The notes below the pieces were generated by a model, which saw only the letters and a list, made by a program, of their open reading frames with translations, had not been told where the DNA came from and did not search any database. Shown here piece by piece: positions 23,491 through 34,016 of a stretch of DNA of 64,000 nucleotides. Position 1 is the stretch's first letter. Every line of letters starts with the position of its first letter. The stretch is from Botrytis cinerea B05.10 (taxonomy: Eukaryota; Ascomycota; Leotiomycetes; Helotiales; Sclerotiniaceae), in NCBI RefSeq assembly GCF_000143535.2, contig NC_037315.1:930001-994000 (forward strand), read 5' to 3'. Both the position numbers and the translations under genes were made by a program.

Positions 23491-25307
23491 CTAAGGACTT
23501 AATCTCTTTGGTGTTCTTGGGTAATCGCAAACCAAATGCACACTTGGCAAATTCAAATACCAAGCCACAACTCTATCCAGACCAATTCCTCCGCCACCGT
23601 GAGGTGGTACACCGACACTCTTAAATACATCGACATATTCTTTGATACCAGGTTGGTTGGGGTCCAAGCCCTTGGATCTAATTACTTCCTCCAGTTGCTC
23701 TGGTAAATGTAATCGTTGACCACCACTCAAAATTTCTTGTCCGCGCATCATGAAATCATATGCATTGGTGACGGCAGGATTTTCGGGATCCGGCATCGCG
23801 TAGAATGGACGGGCATCGACTGGGAACTTGTCGAGGACATAGAAATCGGTGTTAAACTTCTTACGAACGAGTGCTCCGAGGGCCTTTTCCTGGGGTGTGC
23901 TCATATCTTCAGTGTCGGTAACATTTCTAAATTCTTCGGGGCCTTCTTCGCGAAGAAGCTTTTGACCTTCGGCGAAAGTAAGACGGACTTCCTTGCCAGC
24001 TTCGGGAAGAAGGAATTCTTCAGATGGGTAAATTGAGCGGACAAGCTCAATTTCTTCACGGTAGTTCTCGGCAAGGTTGCGGAAGATGAAGAGAAGGACA
24101 CCTTCGAGCATGTGCAAAACTTCGTGATAATGTTCATCAATTTCCATCTCCAAATCAAGACCAATGAACTAAAAATATTATTAGTATGTCATCGTCTTTA
24201 TAGAGTGGGATTCATTACCTCGGTCATGTGTCTTGGAGTATTTGAATTCTCTGCACGGAAAACAGGTCCAACACAGTAGACTCTCTTTCGGCCTCCGGCG
24301 ATTTCAAATTGTTTGTAGAATTGTGGGGATTGGGCGAGATAAGCTTCTTTATCGAAGTATGGCATTCTGAATACATTTGCACCGCCTTCGGAAGCAGCTC
24401 CGATCAAGCAAGGAGGGTGAAATTTCTTGAAGCGATGGCTTCTCAGATAGTCGCAGAAGTAGTCCTCGACAGCGATTCGGATGTCAGCGATAGCTTGGCT
24501 GACAGGTGCTCGTTTGTGCATAGCGGGGTTGTTAAGGTGGGAGGCCAGACTGGCTGTTGGGGTGCCTTCTGTGACACTGAGACCTATACAGATGTTAGCT
24601 TATTAGTAGTGGTCATTGTAGCTTATTTACTTACCGGCAGCAGCTTCACTAAGATCTTCTTCCTCATCCAACTTGCCTACAGCTCTGCTCGCTGGTCCTA
24701 ATCCCAATCCCAACATCTCGGGCGCTGCAGCTACTAAGTAAACCTTTCCGAGATGCAATTCGAAATTCGAAACCTTTGTACTCTTAACGGGCTCCAATGG
24801 TTTCTGCACAACAGCCTCAACCGCAACAAAACTCTCCAACTTTAACCCTCCAATCCATTTGACCATTTGTTTGCTAACTGGCTTCCCCTCCGCGCTGGCA
24901 CTCACAACACCCTGGACTGTCCAGTTGCCCTCCTCTCTCAGCTCGACGAACGCCATCTTTGCTCCTTGCATTCGTGCATTTTGAATCCATGCGCGAACCT
25001 TGATTGTCTTGCCAATGTGCTGTTCTCCGATCTCCCTTAGATGTACACTTTCGGCTTCAATCTTAGTGGTATGTTTAATTTGTCCGTAATTATCTTTCGC
25101 AAGATCTTCGGCGGCAGCAGATCCAGCGGCAGCTTGTTTAGCAGCTTGCTCGGCGGCTTTGCGTGCCTTTTCTGCTTCCTTCTTGGCTTTGGCTTCTGCT
25201 TTCTTTGCTCCTTTCTTAGAGGGTTGTGCGGGGTCTTCACCGGTAGGTGGGGCCCCACCAGCTGCCATGGCGGGGTCGGTTGGAATTTCTTTACTTGGTT
25301 CCGCCAT
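23491..25307 (-). CDS. DED81: Cytosolic asparaginyl-tRNA synthetase
   Basis: Class IIb aminoacyl-tRNA synthetase charging tRNA-Asn in the cytosol. Exons 25307-24635, 24583-24219 and 24168-23491 give 571 aa; both introns (51 and 50 nt) have GTAAGT/GTAATG donors and TAG acceptors, and phases agree. Residues 1-85 form a Lys/Ala/Glu-rich extension (KKAEAKAKKEAEKARKAAEQ) typical of eukaryotic cytosolic enzymes. Residues about 95-205 are the OB-fold anticodon-binding domain (IKVRAWIQNARMQGAKMAFV, ELREEGNWTVQGVV). The catalytic domain has PCLIGAASEGGANVF, motif 2 (GPVFRAENSNTPRHMTE) and motif 3 (GGGGIGLDRVVAW) near residues 537-549, ending in YPRTPKRLSP. Motifs are complete, so it is predicted functional. 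Confidence 0.95.
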
Positions 25308-26552
25308 ATTTGCGAATAGCTGTAATACCGAGTGGTGTTGAGTAACGACCTTCGCGTTTATAAATAAAGTAAAAAAAGATTGAGGGGTAACTTTTGTATA
25401 AAGTTGTGGTCATGTTATGAGTAATGCGGCAAGAATTTTAGCGCCAAGGTCATAGCTTTTTTTCTGGCAGGGATCCTAAAATCAACAACTTCAATCATGG
25501 GAACGTCATCGCCGACGTTGTTGTCTCTATTGTTTCTTGAATATAACACATTCTAGCTGCTGAGAGAAGCACATTCAACAGTCACTTCAAAATGTAGGCA
25601 AAGAAAGTCATTATCATATCGACTTTAGTTGATATCATAACACGTCCAGCCACCACCTCAACTGCAATCTTTGCCCGGCTTATCATGATGGATTGATGCG
25701 GTTTGTGACGAAACAGGTACCCTCAACCCGCTGCGAAGAGTCATTAGGGGAACTTACAGATACATAAAACTTGTCTACTTCCCTAGCTAGAGTAACAACG
25801 AGGTCTGAAGGCCTTTCTGGGCTTTCTGGTTTGCTGGGAACAAATGTCTCCCCTGAGTTAAGCACTCCTTCAGAATGCATTTCTTACCAGATATCATTAC
25901 CTCTCTTGAGTTTAGTGCCTTTACTGATTTTGACAGTGCTCCTCTTGAGGTGAATGCTGCTTCTGGATCAATTCTTTCTCCTGGATGGATTGGTTCTCAG
26001 GAGTCGTTCGCTCGTTCGTTCTTGGCACAGTGTGACTGCTAGGTCAAACACACTCTCTAATTTATTCAGCACTTCCTATTTGAATTTTTTCTTCAATCGA
26101 TCTATTTTTTTCTTTCTGAATCTACTGCCTGCACTATATTGAGAAGTTTCTCTAAGCTCGGAACTCTTCTTGAACTGATTAGTTCTCCTTTTAAGTCAAG
26201 GACTTCTCTTAAATTAACTGCTAAAGTCTGTATTCAGACGCCATAAACTAATGAGGAATTCCAACAAGCATTCTTTTGCCAAATACCTTTTAAATTCACG
26301 AATAAATAAGGATTTATTTATCAAGTTTGAACACAATTTTCGAGTAGTTCTACTTGGGAATATTCTACCTGCGATGGATAATTTTGCGCATATGTCCTCT
26401 TCTCCCGTACTTCTAGATGACCGACATAATCATCCCATTCATCATTAACTTTTCCCGAATCCTTTTCCCAAAGAGAACATCAAGCAAGTTTATAAGCCAA
26501 TTGATACTTTTTACAAAACAAAAAAACACTACTTGAGTGATATGCCAGAACA
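25308..26552. other. Intergenic, AT-rich, possible gene or transposon relic
   Basis: On the minus strand between about 26200 and 25680, short protein-like pieces appear in shifting frames with stops (for example CLTQGRHLFPANQKAQKGLQ in one frame and SGETFVPSKPESPERPSDLV in another). This may be a decayed coding sequence of unknown family. Not strong enough to call. Confidence 0.3.
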
Positions 26553-28093
26553 TTACAATTCGACAGTAGGGACTCTGAACGTCGTGCTCATTGGTGAGCA
26601 AGTTCCCTCCTCACTGCTAGATTCCTCAATCTGGGTGAAATCTTGGGGACTGCTACAGATATAGATAGTACCCGTTTGGTTGGAAAATCCGTTAAAATTT
26701 GTCGCTGTAACTGAAGTATAAGCTGTAATTATAGTCAGTCAACCATCAGGAAAAGCGGGTCGGTCTGATTTTTTACCTCCCATATTTTTGTACACCAAAA
26801 AATCCCCAATTTTAACTTCGCAACCGAAAGTGGTGCTCCGACTCACACAATCTGTACTATCACATGTTGGGCCCCAGATCTTGTACGTGTGATTCCCAGT
26901 CTTGCGTGCCATCGTGGTATTTAATTTGCTTCTGATCAATGTTGGCATAAATTCTTCCTTTTCAATAAGCCCATTCATAAAGTTTCCGTATATACCATCG
27001 TTTTGATATAACATTTCTAAAGTTTTGGAAGATTCTATCGTCGTTGACACTCGGCGTGCTATAATTTTGCAAACAAGTGTGAATGCGCTGCGCGCATAAA
27101 AACGTCCAGGCTCTGCAATGAAAGTTGTTTGCTCTGGAAATGCTGCTTCGGATATGGCGCTAGATACAGCTACGGCCATTTTTTCAAATGCAGATTCTGT
27201 GGACTGAAAGCCGCCGCCAATATCGACAATTCTCAAGGAGAATCCTAAAGATTCTGCAATATCCCAGACCACTCTGGAATGTTCAACGGCTTTTCGAATC
27301 ACTGCAGGGTCTGAAGCACCCGATCCTTGACATAAAGTTAGCTTCTTAGCACATCATCATTATGGGAGGGCTCGCTACCAATATGAAAACTAGTTCCAAC
27401 GACGTTCATACCGAGTCTTTTTGCGCGTACGAGAAGTGCTTGAGTCGATTCCAGCGGCGCACCGTATTTGTCTCCTAGAGCAACAAGAGCACTGTTATCA
27501 TTTGCAAAAATTCTAAGCATCAGTTGTGCGTTGGGCATGTATTTATTTATGCTATCCAGCTCGTCGAGGTTGTCAAAGGTTGTCCTTCTGACGCCGACAT
27601 TGTAGGCAAAAGCAAGTGCTTCGGGTGCCTTGCATGGATTTGCAAAGATAATGCTACCAGGATCAGCACCCAATGATAGGACAGTATGCATTTCCTCAAC
27701 GGAAGCGCAGTCAAATCCAACGCCAAGTTGCATGAGTATTCTCAGCATGACAGTGTTAGTATTGCATTTAACGGCTATTTTTGAACATCAGTTCCCTAGA
27801 ATACAAGAATAGCTGAGCTTCATCTCACCGTAAAATGGCCGGACAAAAGGCAGATGAGATACCCAAAGATCATGTTGACGCCGAATCGCTTCTATATCTA
27901 CAACGAAGAATGGATCGTTGAAGCCAATTATATGTGGAAATTGTTCTATGTGAGCAACATGTTGGTATATGGTATTATTCAATAATTGTTCCGCGGATTC
28001 TGGTGATTCTCTGAAAGTACTGGTAGTTAAATCCGACATAGCTGAAAGATATTTGTTGATTCCACAGGAATTCGAGTCTGAAGCACGCAGCAT
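26553..28093 (-). CDS. ODC: Ornithine decarboxylase
   Basis: PLP enzyme converting ornithine to putrescine, the first step of polyamine synthesis. Four exons, 28093-27829, 27774-27379, 27325-26777 and 26722-26553, give 459 aa; three introns of 53-54 nt have consistent phase 1. Key residues: the PLP Lys at about 91 in FYAVKCN, created by the first splice; GVGFDCASVEE; SFHIGSGASDP, created by the second splice; the phosphate-binding IVDIGGGF at about 255-260; EPGRF at about 292; and the catalytic Cys at about 375 in WGPTCDSTDC. The last exon supplies NMGAYTSVTATNFNGF. All active-site motifs are present. The start at 28093 (MLRASDSN) was chosen over 28192, where the sequence looks non-coding; the Met at 28039 is an alternative. 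It sits alone between gene-poor flanks, so it could be the single ODC or an extra paralogue. Confidence 0.92.
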
Positions 28094-29695
28094 CTTCGTG
28101 AGTTGGATTTTGTAAGATTTTATGACAATCAATTTTAGGGGAGACCCTGTACGTATTTGTGCCACACTAAACTTTAGACCTACAGGGTACACTAAATCTT
28201 AGATATTGGCTACACCAAATCTGAGATCTATGTCTCACATCATACAGCTCGTACCGAAAATATATGTCTTACTACGGGAAATTTTACTTGTGGCTTAATA
28301 CCTTGACAACTGCACTTTATAGAATCCTGAAATTTTGGATATGGCTGTTACAGACATATAAATGAATTCTCTTTTCATTTGTTACGAATTTTGCAATGGC
28401 CAACAGAAAAAATTAACGCGGCCAGTTGAAGAAAAGACGGCGGCAATTATAGGTCATTTTCTCAGAGATGACATGGTGGCACCTCTTTCAATTCATTTTA
28501 TATTTACTTTATAAGGTTCTGCCAAAATTCCCGGCATATTAGCCACGGGTTGTTCAAGTTGAGGTTTATCTATTCAATTTTGAAGACATCATTGCCATGG
28601 CGAATAAATCAGAAAGATGAAATGTCAACGCGGAGCAGACACTATCGGAGTGAGACAACTTTCTTCAGGGGTATTACTCTTGCAAAAACAACCTTTATGA
28701 AGACCATTGAAGCGGATCTTGGAATCCAAGAATACTAAATTCATGCGCTCTAGATGTTAATGCTGTCAATACGCTTCAATAAATTTCAGTTCAGGGACTC
28801 TAAAAAAAAAAATAGCAGCCGCGGCCGTGAAATGTGTAAGTGATGATTCTGCCAAATTACTATTGGAGTATCAACAAATTTCCAAGGAAACATGACGAAT
28901 ATTTTGATGTTGCACAGTGTTCCTGCCTATTGTTGAAGAGTATACCCTTATTGGGCCTGACAATCACGCCAATTCATGGGGAAATACATACTATTTAGAG
29001 AAGATCGATGACCATCTGAAACATTTCCATTTTTTCAATGCCGATCAATGCTTATCCTCAGGAAATTGCTTCCGTTTGTGGCCCGTGTTACAGTGACTTG
29101 ATGAATGGTCGACAGAGCAACATTGTCAATCTACATGAATATTTCTACGTCACATGGTCCAAAATCAGTTTTAGACATTGAGGTACTAGGTACACAATAA
29201 AAGAACAGCCCATTACAAATAAAAACTACATTCGTGAAGCGTCGGTAGAAATGAATGCACACGTAGCCATCAATGAATTACGAATTTGTTTTATGCAAGA
29301 ATTTTTGCAATTGTGGAATTAAAATGCTATCTACAAATCTTTGAATAGTACTCAGATTTCTTCAAAATCTTCGCGCTAAACTACGTTTCCATCACCCCAT
29401 ATTCCTGCCTATTCAACCCTTCTTTTTCCCGAATCAAATTTTGATAAAAAATATTCATCTCATCCGATAAATCATTTCCCAGCCATATGCAGTCAATCTC
29501 AGCAGCGGGGATTCTCAAAGCTTATTCGCCCTTGTCCTTCAAAATGCTCTTCCTAGTTCCCCATCTCGACCCTTTTCATTCTTTTTTTTTTTTTTTACCT
29601 CACCTACTACAATTTTCCCTCCAAATCCGACCCTGATTCCTCCCTCAGAGCTATCTGAGCTTATTTCGATAGCCTGTTCCCAAAACACCAATACT
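28094..29695. other. Intergenic, about 1.6 kb
   Basis: AT-rich, with poly-A and poly-T runs (28801-28812, 29580-29597). No supportable gene. Confidence 0.45.
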
Positions 29696-31369
29696 CTAAA
29701 GCTTGCGAGTATTCAAATCCTCCCATTTTGTCACAGCATCTTGTGGAGACGGCGGTGAGCGACGAGCTTTGCGTAGACTTCTTACTACTTTTGAATGATT
29801 GATCTTCATTGCATTCATAACATCAGAAGTAGACGGTGAGTTGTTACTAATGGGGCTTCGTCTGCTACTGCTGGGAGATGTAGCTACAGACCCGGTCTCG
29901 GATGCCCTGCTTGCTGATTTCAACAACTTTTGATGTCGAGTCAGGGAAGTTCTTCGTTGGCGCTCGGACAATGGAATGTCAACCTCCATTTCATCATCAA
30001 GATCCATTGCGTCTCCATCGTCGAAGTAACCAGAAGTATCATTGGTTAATTCTGTCGGGATTTGAATGGGGGCAGGTGAGGTGTTTGTCATGCATGGAGA
30101 GACAGGATCGTCGATTTCCATGGAATCTTCATCGTAAACTGGATTAGGAGCAACGATTGAAGGAGTGTCAAGCATAGCATTTGGAGTTTCATTGCTAGCT
30201 GAGACGGTTCTGGCTCCAGCCCAAATATCTGGAGTCTTTTGTTCGGGTTTCTGCTTACGGAGACTCTCATATGGCACGTATTGACGAATCTCAGGCGCAG
30301 AAAGGGAGTGATTTGGGGCGCCGTTCCGTGAACTACTATGACCCTCAGAATATGACCTTGATCTAGGTTTGGGCTGTGTACATTGAGACTGGTAAAGGCT
30401 CTTCCATTCACCATTGGGAGGTGTGTCAGATGTAGAGTAACGACGGCCTGTGGTGAAATCCTTGAGCTTGGGCACAGAAATGAATCTCGAACCGGCATTT
30501 GTTGGTTGTGCAGCCTTGTGGTTCTGGATTGGAGCAGGTGCGCCCTTTGGTCGACGGAGAGCCGATGGGTTGTAAACGTTGCTCTTTCCTCCATGCTTGG
30601 AAGTTGAGGAAATCATAGTCATGTAAAGACTTTTCGTAGGACGTGGTGTACGACTGCCAACTGTAGGTTGCGCGACGTTTGATGGACGGTTTGGCTTTGG
30701 GGCCGCGGCCTTGGGAGATTGATTGGTTTCTCCCCGTGATTCAGGGAGACACTCATTAGTACTGGGCGATTTCGAAGAGCTGCTTTGAGTTGTAGATATG
30801 AGCCCGTCCTTATTGAGAATCGGCAACCCAATAGCCGTTCTAAACCAATCGCTCACCAGATCCTCGTCTGTGAACTTCTGAAGATCACTCATCAGGCTCA
30901 ATGATGGCGAGAAAATCTTATCCATCCACAGTTCATTGACAATATGCTGCAGTCTACCAAGGTCAACTCCATACAGCTTGCAAATGTTCTTCAAGAATTC
31001 TCTTCCGAACATTTCAAGCAGAGGCAAACTTTCTAATCCCCAGCTGTAGCTGTTTTGTTGCCTGCGTGTCAGCGTGGAGAAGCGAGTGCGGAACATGAGA
31101 ACTACTGAAAGACGCTCGAAGTTCTGAGCTGGGTCTTGATGCAATGGCAGTAGAGACCTCAGTTGTTGAATGTCATCCTGTTTGGATGCTTCGGGTTGTT
31201 TGGGAGCCTCGATTTGATTCGAAGCAAGAAGGTGTGCAACATATTGCTCCCTGTTCCTCTCCCGAAAAATGTTCTCTTCAACCTCGCGTTCGGCATTGAA
31301 TTTTCTACCAGCTTTGCCAAATTTTGCAATCCAACTTTGTAGATCCATCTTGTATCTGGCTGTGACCAA
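29696..31369 (-). CDS. Orphan Ser/Pro-rich protein, 557 aa
   Basis: Family not recognised. One uninterrupted exon. The first 190 residues look folded and helical: MDLQSWIAKFGKAGRKFNAE, FERLSVVLMFRTRFSTLTRR, GREFLKNICKLYGVDLGRLQ, ELWMDKIFSPSL. The rest is Ser/Pro/Thr-rich with basic stretches and an acidic patch (DDGDAMDLDDEMEVD) near residue 455, ending in basic VRSLRKARRSPPS. The start at 31369 may be replaced by the Met at 31348, which begins the better-looking helix. A disordered tail on a small helical domain suggests a regulatory or scaffold protein, but this is inference. Confidence 0.6.
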   Translation of the reverse strand: MVTARYKMDLQSWIAKFGKAGRKFNAEREVEENIFRERNREQYVAHLLASNQIEAPKQPEASKQDDIQQLRSLLPLHQDPAQNFERLSVVLMFRTRFSTLTRRQQNSYSWGLESLPLLEMFGREFLKNICKLYGVDLGRLQHIVNELWMDKIFSPSLSLMSDLQKFTDEDLVSDWFRTAIGLPILNKDGLISTTQSSSSKSPSTNECLPESRGETNQSPKAAAPKPNRPSNVAQPTVGSRTPRPTKSLYMTMISSTSKHGGKSNVYNPSALRRPKGAPAPIQNHKAAQPTNAGSRFISVPKLKDFTTGRRYSTSDTPPNGEWKSLYQSQCTQPKPRSRSYSEGHSSSRNGAPNHSLSAPEIRQYVPYESLRKQKPEQKTPDIWAGARTVSASNETPNAMLDTPSIVAPNPVYDEDSMEIDDPVSPCMTNTSPAPIQIPTELTNDTSGYFDDGDAMDLDDEMEVDIPLSERQRRTSLTRHQKLLKSASRASETGSVATSPSSSRRSPISNNSPSTSDVMNAMKINHSKVVRSLRKARRSPPSPQDAVTKWEDLNTRKL

Positions 31370-31410
31370 AGAGTCGAAGTGGAAGTTGATAGAAGTTTTT
31401 GAGTTTTGTT

Positions 31411-31444
31411 TGAAGTTGTTTGAAGTTGTTTGAAGTTGTTTGAA
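31411..31444. repeat. 10-bp tandem repeat in the 5' leader of the 29.7-31.4 kb gene
   Basis: The unit tgaagttgtt occurs three times in a row plus a partial copy, about 45 bases upstream of the start codon on the minus strand. Confidence 0.7.
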
Positions 31445-31782
31445 TAACTTGTGAGTGTAATTTGATATCGAAATTTGGGTCGATGAGAGACTTTATATGT
31501 TTTGAAAGTGTCTTTTGACAAGAAGCCAAATGAATGGGATATCAAATTCTTCGATGGAGGAGCAAGACCTTAATATATGAATGGGGACCAAGAACGACAG
31601 GTGCTAGTGTATGATTTGCTTATCAAATCGCCGTGTGTGTATGTGTTTACGGCGTTGGTATGGTAGGGTGAATATGTCAGCAAAATGTCTTCGGTGCAAG
31701 ATCTTTGCTGCAGTGAGAGTCGTATCAACTAGTTTCTGTCTCTTTCTATGGTGGGAGCGATAGCAGACTTATATACTCAAGA

Positions 31783-32110
31783 CATTTTCAACATAATATC
31801 CTAGTTACGGTTCAGACCGTACCAACTACTTGATGTTTCTCAAATTCGCGAGCCAAATGCTTACATTAGCACGGTATTTTCAGTAGAATATCTCTACTGT
31901 AGTTCAGACCGTACCAACTACTTGATGTTTTTCAAACTCGCGAACGAAATGCTTACATTAGCATAGTGTTTTCAGTAAGCTATCTCCACTACGGCCAGAA
32001 CCGTATAAACTAATTGATGTTTTTCGAACTCGCGCAACATTATGCGCGACATCATTCTTATAACAGCACAATACTTTACCAAAACCTCTTTCCTACACTG
32101 CAGACCGTAT
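31783..32110. repeat. Imperfect ~92-bp tandem repeat, three copies plus a degenerate fourth
   Basis: The block cagaccgtaccaactacttg recurs at 31813 and 31905, with a diverged form at 31996 (spacing 92 and 91 bases), and only cagaccgta remains at 32101. Each copy also shares gatgttt(t/c)tc.aa.tcgcga and aaatgcttacattagca. Copy 1 contains a short perfect inverted repeat, TACGGT-ttcag-type spacer-ACCGTA. It lies 0.4-0.7 kb upstream of the minus-strand gene. Confidence 0.8.
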
Positions 32111-34016
32111 TTGCCCCCTAAAGTGCCTTATAATTTCGCTACGGTTGTCCCGATTCCCAATGTGCCATCACATCATACCCAGAAAGCGTGCCTCCCAATA
32201 TCCAGGCAGCTATCTATCTACAACCCTAAGATTCACCGTATATAGCTCGGTTAATTCACTCTAACTACTCACTCCAATTATTCGAGAGAGGGTAGGTATG
32301 ATACATCATTCTAAGAAAGTGTGACTAGGCTATCATCGAGGAAATGGAATGTTGAAACTGGTTGTATAACTAAACTAGATGAAAGAAAGCGTAGTACTAC
32401 CCTGACGGTCACAATCGACGATATTGCTTTTTATCTAGAGAGGCAAGTAATGTTAAAGGAAGAAATGTCTAGTTCCTACTTACATACATTTCACTACGCA
32501 ACTAGCGCTCTCGCTAAATCCCCACAGTAGAAATGTGCCGTGGGTCATTCACTCTCGTGCAGACAACAACCAACCAACTACATAGCTAACAATCACGAAG
32601 AAAAAAACCACATGATATCACAATCTATTACCAATCCTTCCTATCCGCCGTGAGAAATCCAAAGGTTCCACAAGATACACACGCAAATCCCATCCATTCT
32701 CATTCTCATTCTCATTCCCCTCCTATCCTATCCTAACCAACCCATCTCTCCACCCACCAGCCCGAGCCTTCAAATCACCAAAACGAGCAGGAAGCATTCT
32801 CCCGCACAAGCAAAAACAAAAACCAAAAAAAAAAAAAAAATCGCAAGCCTCCCTCGGTACCCCCACTTCGAATATTGCGAATCGCGTAATCTCCCCAACG
32901 ACCCGTCCAAAGCAAACCATCAGGCGACAAGATCCGAGGAATATGAATCAGGGGACTGGAAGCACCCAAAGATTCATATATCCATCCAACCTACTAATAA
33001 TAATTAACTTACCTCTACTTCATCCACAACCTTCCCCTTTCGCATTCTCTGTTCGCTCCAAGCTCAATCCCTCAATCTAACTCAATTAACTTGTTTCCTC
33101 CCATCTCCTCACTCGCCCGCTCTACAATCAACACCAAATCCCCACGCTAACAACTGGCCACTCAAAAAATAATTCCCTCCAACCCCTAATCCACATACAC
33201 CCTCCCCCCATCCCTCCCTCCCAATCTCACAAAATTTTCATATCCTCCTCTCTTCCTCTGCTTTCCGCCCACTGAAAAATGGCCTACCAACCCACAAAAT
33301 CCCAGCATCTTCACAAACAAAGTACGATTCCATCCAGCATCAACTACTTGCCTATCCAACTTGCAATCCATTCAATTCAATTTAATACCTTAAGATGGAC
33401 TCAGATACAAAACACCATATACTCATCGATGCAAAACTCTTCAGATTACATCACATCACACCCGTATCTCAACTCCCCTCACGTTTCAACCACCAAAGAT
33501 TTGACATAATATGTAAATTGAAAAGAAGCCCCAAAGTTCTACATACATACATGCATACATACAAACAGCAAACGTCCACTATTAATCATTACCACAGGCA
33601 TCATCAAAAAGAAGTCAAGGGTAGAATGATTCCCTCCTTGCCTTCTTCCGTTGCACTTTCTCCATATCTCCAATCTAGCCAATGTCAATCTAGCTAGGTA
33701 AATGCAAGTGAATACCAAACCCAAGCCAAAACCCAAACCATGCGAGGACATACATGCCAATTAAGTTCAAACCAATCCATTATGTAACCTCCAAACGCCC
33801 AGAAAAATATCAATTAGCCCTCAAAACTTCCAATGGAAGTATGTCACTCTCAAAACCCTTCTTGCCCAATGAATTCATGCAACGCTATTATGCATTTAAG
33901 TTATTTACCCCCAACTCCCTATACACCGTACAATATGATAATTGATCAAGACTCGCTCTAGCTTATCAATCCATTAAGCAAATCTTGAAAGAACATGTCC
34001 TACCTCGACCATCAGA

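Larger units (their letters stand above)
31370..34016. other. Intergenic, about 2.6 kb, with tandem repeats and a C-rich stretch
   Basis: Holds the promoter of the minus-strand orphan, a ~92-bp tandem repeat, and at about 32620-33740 a long stretch rich in C and poor in G on the plus strand, including a poly-A run near 32823-32840. No supportable ORF. Confidence 0.5.
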
